DNA of 64,000 nucleotides from Hsuehochloa calcarea (Eukaryota > Streptophyta > Magnoliopsida > Poales > Poaceae). This document shows positions 60,161 to 64,000 of this stretch, one piece after another (the stretch's first letter is position 1; every line of letters begins with the position of its first letter). A model generated the notes under the pieces. The model was given only the letters and a program-made list of their open reading frames with translations, was not told the DNA's origin and made no database searches. The DNA lies in NCBI GenBank assembly GCA_036346395.1, contig CM070601.1:5897383-5961382 (forward strand), given 5' to 3'. Made by a program: the position numbers and the translations under genes.

Positions 60161-61075
60161 CGGGGCAAACTGCAGCACCCCTCCAACGCCCCCGACGCTT
60201 CTAGAACCTTCACGACCGCCCCATCCGAAACCCTAGCCTCTTCTCCCTCCCTCCCTCCCTCTCTCCCTCTCCCTCTCCCTCGTGCTCGCGTCGATCGAAC
60301 CGACGAGCCGTGGGTGGAGAGAGGAAGAGGAGGTTGGAGTGAGTTTGGTGGGGAGGGGAATCAATAGAAAACTGGGTGGAAGCGAGGTATATGGGACCTT
60401 GAAAAACTTTCGCGACGCGACGGTGGTGCACGCGCGGGAGGATGAGGCGTGGGCCCGGCCGAGTGGTGGTGGTGGGTGGTCGCGCGGGTGGAAATTGACC
60501 GGGAAGCTTCCTAATCGGCTGTTCATGGTTAAGAGTGGGAACTTAGCAGGTATTTAGCCGGGGGAGGGTTTACCGGGAGTTCTCTCTTTTCGTAGTGAAA
60601 TTTTAAAAATAGTGATAGCAAATGAAACAGTAAAAAGACATTTTATTGTACAAAAACGTGGCCTAGAGCTCGCTATGTGTCCTGCTCCTATCTCGCTCTG
60701 TGTCAGCGGCAGGTAGTCTGCTGTGGTGTTTTCGTTTGATAGATATATCACTTTTATCATTTCATTCGCGACTGTGTGGAAAATTTATTTATACTATTTT
60801 GTTTTAAAAATGTGCTAAATGTTTTTGGTGGCTGCTGTTTTTTTAGTATATATTTCGAGTAAAAGGAATGTAATAGTGTATATTATGATGATGTTTAGGA
60901 TGATGGAATATTAATTCTTTGTGCGATAGCTCGTCTAGCTTTAGGGTGGCTAGGCGCCTAGGCCAAACTATATCTATAATAACTTTTGACGTCTCCTTTA
61001 GTCTTGTGCAATGCTATTTTATCTTATAGAAATTTTGCGGCAACTTTAAAAAAAGGTTATCAAAACAACCATACA
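60161..61075. promoter_or_regulatory. 5' UTR/promoter region of the RING-CH gene
   Basis: Immediately upstream of the ATG (60161-60310) the minus strand is GC-rich with a long GA tract at 60238-60281 (GAGGGA repeats), typical of plant 5' UTRs with GAGA-type elements. GC content stays high to about 60500, then falls. No clear TATA box. From 60600 to 61047 AT-rich, nothing recognised. Confidence 0.5.
61048..61065 (-). terminator. Pol III terminator of tRNA-Val
   Basis: On the minus strand a TTTT at 61065-61062 lies 11 nt beyond the tRNA, followed by a second run of seven T at 61054-61048. Confidence 0.7.
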
Positions 61076-61149
61076 TGTCTGAGCCCAGGTTCGAACTGGG
61101 GACCTCTAGTGTGTGAGACTAGCGTGATAACCAACTACACCACCCAGAC
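61076..61149 (-). tRNA. trnV-CAC: tRNA-Val (CAC)
   Basis: Minus-strand 74-nt cloverleaf. The acceptor stem is GTCTGGG/CTCAGAC (one G-U) with discriminator A, the D-arm contains GTAGTTGGTTATC, the anticodon stem is CTAGT/ACTAG with loop CTCACAC (anticodon CAC), and the T-arm is CCCAG-TTCGAAC-CTGGG. No intron and no encoded CCA. T-runs for pol III termination follow on the minus strand (61062-61065 and 61048-61054). It is of nuclear cytosolic type and should be functional. Confidence 0.95.
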
Positions 61150-61991
61150 GGCTTATCGCTTCTCGCATCCACAGAGTTTATATATCACTAAAGTGCACCC
61201 GCGCCGAACCACGGAATCCCAGCGCGCAGCGATCGGATCGGACGGCGCGGGGCGATCCGACGACCGGCGTTTCTCTGTCGACGAAGCGCGCGGGGAGCTG
61301 CATTCCTTGCAGCTATAGTAATGTTCAGCGTCACTGCAGTTTCTTGCCCATTGATAGAACTGAGACTTGGGCCGTGCTTTTTGGGTTGGTCGGTTCGGTT
61401 AGCACAAGACGGATAAGATGGCGGCGCGTATGTCACGACACACGTGACGGCGACGTGGTGGGCCGACGACGCAGACGAATAAAGAGTCGGATTGGGCCTG
61501 AGAATGCGGTCCATTGGGCGATGACGGCAAGACGACCAATTGGGCGTGCTTGGCCAAAGACAAAGACGAAATAGATCTAACCTTCCCGTTCTAGCACAAT
61601 CCTCTCCTCGGCCCGCCCAATCACTCCTGACCGCCTAGCCCAACCAATTACCCCCTTCTGCCACCCGGCCTGGCCCACGGGTGTCTTTGTCTTCCTGGGC
61701 GGCGGCGGTTGTCATCTTCTCATGCGTCTATAGTTGCTTAGGGTTGGGCTTGGGCCAAGACAAAGACGACCGATGACGACGGACTTTGGACCGTGCTCGG
61801 GCTCGCGCCAGAGGCGAGGCGGGACGAAGACGACAAGAGAGGTGACCGGCCGAGCCCAAGACAAGACGACGCGACCGGCGAGGCCGACAAGACGACACGG
61901 CCCAATGCCCACCTCTACCCATTGATGGTGCCTAGGTGTGGTTGGTGCCACACTGCCTCCATTCCGCCACCGAGGGACGGCGACGGCTACC
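61150..61991. other. GC-rich spacer upstream of the RRM pseudogene
   Basis: Frames on both strands are open because of GC bias and repeated GACAAGACGAC / GACGAAGACGAC words (61760-61900). Nothing recognised as a domain. It may be the upstream region of the RRM-type sequence at 61992. Confidence 0.4.
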
Positions 61992-62590
61992 ATGGGGAAG
62001 AAGAAGGCCAACAAGCCTCGCGAGAACGAAGAACACCCCCCACACTCCCAACCCTCCACCCTCAAACGCAGACACCGAAAACCCCGAGACCCCCACCCCG
62101 GACCTCGGCTCCGACTCCGACTCCGATTGCTCGCCTCCGTCCTCACCGGCCTTCGTGCGTCGTCTGCTTGAACTCTACTTGAAGCTTCTACTTCTCGCAT
62201 TCCTCACGGGCGCGGCCGTCGCCGACCCCGGGATGCTCGCGCACATCAGTGTTGCCGTCGACGCCTCCCCGTCCCACTGCAGGCACTTCATCCACGGCCT
62301 ACCCCACACGTCGACGGCCCTCCTCGCGGAGGCGCTCTATCGATTCACCCCCCCTCGCCGACTGCCACGTCGCTGTAAAGGTCCGGACCCATTCGGCGGT
62401 GCCACCGCCGTCGGGAGGCGGGTGTACGTGACCAACGTCGCGCCGGACGCGAGTGCAGAGGGGTTGCGCGCCTTCTTCACATGGTTCGGGGTACTCGAGG
62501 GCGGGCCGTTCATGTTCGACACCGGGGCGGGGAGGTCCTGCGGGTATGTGTGGATTTCATGGGGATATGTTCCAGATCTTAGGATGATGT
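61992..62590 (+). pseudogene. RRM-protein (UBA2-like) pseudogene
   Basis: Starts at ATG 61992 in ACCATGG with a basic MGKKKANKPRENEEHPPHSQ leader. After a frame change come the hydrophobic/acidic linker (LLAFLTGAAVADPGMLAHI) and the first RRM, with RNP2 HFIHGL. A frameshift near 62350 separates this from ADCHVAVKV in another frame, and the RNP1 half of RRM1 is missing. RRM2 then starts VYVTNVAPDASAEGLRAFF, with RNP1-like SCGYVWI, and the frame ends at 62590. The order is that of plant UBA2-type hnRNP-like proteins with two RRMs. The breaks and the internal loss argue for a pseudogene or a transposon-captured fragment. Confidence 0.6.
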
Positions 62591-62659
62591 GACAATTGGC
62601 AATGGCGTTTACGGCTTGTCGCTTCACGGTTTTCGACAAAGTTACGAGCTTATCGATGG

Positions 62660-62985
62660 GGCGGTCCGACCGTCCTTGACGGCGGTCCGATCGGTCCCAA
62701 ATCGGTCGGACCGGCCATATGGGGCGATCGGACCGCAATGACCTAAAAGTTCTCGAATGGGTGGGCCAAAAATAGGTGTTGTAGGCAAGTGAGGGGATCC
62801 CAATGCACTTGGTCTCATAATTTTGGAGTCTCCAAGAAGAAGTTCTATTGGTTTAAAGTTTCCGTAAGGTTTGAATTTGAGGGCTTGAATTTCGCTAAGT
62901 CCCAGGGCGGTCCGACCGGCTCACTGAGGAGCGGTCCGACCAAGCCAAGGTGGTCCGACCGGCCACCTGGAGCGGTCGGACCAGA
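62660..62985. repeat. Cluster of GGTCCGACCG palindromes
   Basis: Eight copies of GGTCCGACCG or one-base variants, in two groups (62660-62735 and 62908-62985), about 20-25 bp apart within each group. The word is nearly its own reverse complement (CGGTCGGACC also occurs). Confidence 0.75.
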
Positions 62986-63420
62986 TTCACTTGATCATCG
63001 GCCAACTTCGTGGCGATCTTCGTTTTGTTAGGTCAAGTACATGGGTTCCATGGCATATGTTTTGCATGATGCATGTTTTGACTAACATGGGTCAAGTTGT
63101 GAAGAACTTGTTCCGAATTCGTGTTTGCTTGTCTATGGTTGTGCAGTTGCTTGGTGGTCAACGACGGTCAACGGCGAGGAAGATCGGGACTAGACTTGGA
63201 GAGTTGAGGTCCGTAACGATTGACGATGCGTGTGAGGTCAACGACTCAAGCGTGACACAAGATGGACAAGGGTGACCTATTGGCAAATCCATGACGCATG
63301 GTGAAGCGGTTTAGGTCAAAGGTTAAAGACGGCGCTTTTGCGGGCGCGTGTGTGACCCGCTTGTTAGTGGGCCTTAACGGAGCTCAAGAGAGTCAAACCC
63401 TAAGAGTTTTAGGCCTCCAC

Positions 63421-63428
63421 TATAAATA
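63421..63428 (+). promoter_or_regulatory. TATA box in the LTR-like region
   Basis: TATAAATA in the context CCTCCACTATAAATAGGAGG, a strong plant TATA consensus. Transcription would run rightwards, out of the window. Confidence 0.6.
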
Positions 63429-64000
63429 GGAGGAGGTGGTGGCTGCACCCCTTCCTCTCTCGCCTTTTTATGTTTCAAAACCCTAATTGTCTTTAGGGGA
63501 GTTAAGGTGGAGGCTAGGGCTCTTGATGGTTTGTGGTGAATTTCGTGATCTTTGATTGTCCATCGATCCATGATGGTGTGGATGTAATCCAAAGATCAAT
63601 CACGAAATCAATCTATGCAAGGTTTGCTTGAGATAAGTCTCCTTCGTTCTTGCTTTCAATTTCGTGTTTTTAGGGCTTTCTTTGATCCGCGAGTTTGTGA
63701 TTGATTCTTTCACGTGAATTAGCTTGCTGTGATATGTGTGAATCTATCTAGCATCATCTTGATCATCAATCACTCACGAACAAGCATTAGGATCAAGTTT
63801 TCGCTTGCCCGTTTTAGACCTTCGTTAATCAATTGACAATTGCTCAAGATCGCTCCAAGAATTATCATAATATTCGATTGGAATAGGTCCTCAATAGCAT
63901 AGAGAAGGTGTGTGCAAAGTTTCGTGAAGTTTGGAGTTGAGAATCAAAAGTTAGACCTAATTGCAACTTCACATCGGGCCGATTTTATCGTTTGATTGGT

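Larger units (their letters stand above)
62591..64000 (+). other. LTR-like or promoter-bearing repeat, runs off the window
   Basis: No open frame of note. It has a cluster of GGTCCGACCG palindromes (62660-62985), then a CACTATAAATAGGAGG core-promoter box near 63418, then about 580 bp of leader without genes. This arrangement (motif-rich upstream part, TATA, long untranslated leader) is what a large retrotransposon LTR looks like, but no PBS, polypurine tract or partner LTR is seen, so the identity is open. A gene promoter is the alternative. Confidence 0.4.

Noticed and set aside
59693..60178. Single-exon 161-aa protein at the RING-CH locus
   Set aside because: It begins with GTG and reads through two introns; the spliced model gives a complete RING-CH domain and continuous family-like protein.
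61712..62200. Minus-strand 162-codon frame
   Set aside because: Antisense to the RRM-type sequence and to its GC-rich upstream repeats.

Overview
The window is nuclear DNA from a flowering plant, most likely a grass (Poaceae) and probably rice or a relative. The evidence is plant-type split genes with GT-AG introns, a plant tRNA-Val(CAC), GC-rich first exons, and dense grass-type transposons (Ty3/gypsy, CACTA/En-Spm, Mutator-like, foldback MITEs). No bacterial, organellar or viral gene organisation is seen.

Layout. 1-2745: AT-rich intergenic DNA with a degenerate TTTGTTTGTACAA-type repeat. 2746-4161 (-): a GC-rich gene for a polytopic membrane protein of unknown function. 4600-8976: decayed CACTA ends, a MITE-like inverted repeat and an unexplained GC-rich block. 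8977-39838: a large Ty3/gypsy complex. It has five LTRs (A-E, 865-898 bp) and four internal regions arranged LTR-int-LTR-int, then a break, then LTR-int-LTR-int-LTR, all on the + strand. A duplicated 0.4 kb module precedes the first LTR of each block. The gap between the blocks (18152-25317) holds a truncated minus-strand gypsy element whose LTR sits inside a CACTA protease-type ORF, followed by AT-rich DNA. 39839-44297: a CACTA element with a frameshifted TNP2-type transposase (-) and a clear right terminus with palindromic subterminal repeats. 44298-48041: intergenic. 48042-50560: a Mutator-like transposase pseudogene (-) fused to the start of a gypsy gag, with its primer-binding site and an LTR carrying a 78-bp tandem repeat.

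The right quarter is a gene island. 51972-54444 (-) is a complete eight-exon gene for a TXNDC9/phosducin-like-3 protein (231 aa) with a good TATA box and a foldback MITE about 150 bp beyond it. 56049-60160 (-) is a complete seven-exon RING-CH (MARCH-like) membrane E3 ligase gene (321 aa). 61076-61149 (-) is tRNA-Val(CAC). 61992-62590 (+) is a damaged RRM-protein pseudogene. From about 62590 to the window end lies a promoter-bearing, LTR-like sequence with a cluster of GGTCCGACCG palindromes.

The two split genes read cleanly through all 15 exons. The transposon copies instead differ from each other by very many small indels, mostly at C/G-rich triplets. This is either heavy decay or consensus error in methylated DNA, and it limits what can be said about coding capacity in the repeats. 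I saw no convincing new multi-gene system. The most notable structures are the tandem shared-LTR arrays with their duplicated 5' module, the gag-MULE fusion, and the LTR features (reading frame running into the LTR, 21-bp and 78-bp codon-multiple repeats).
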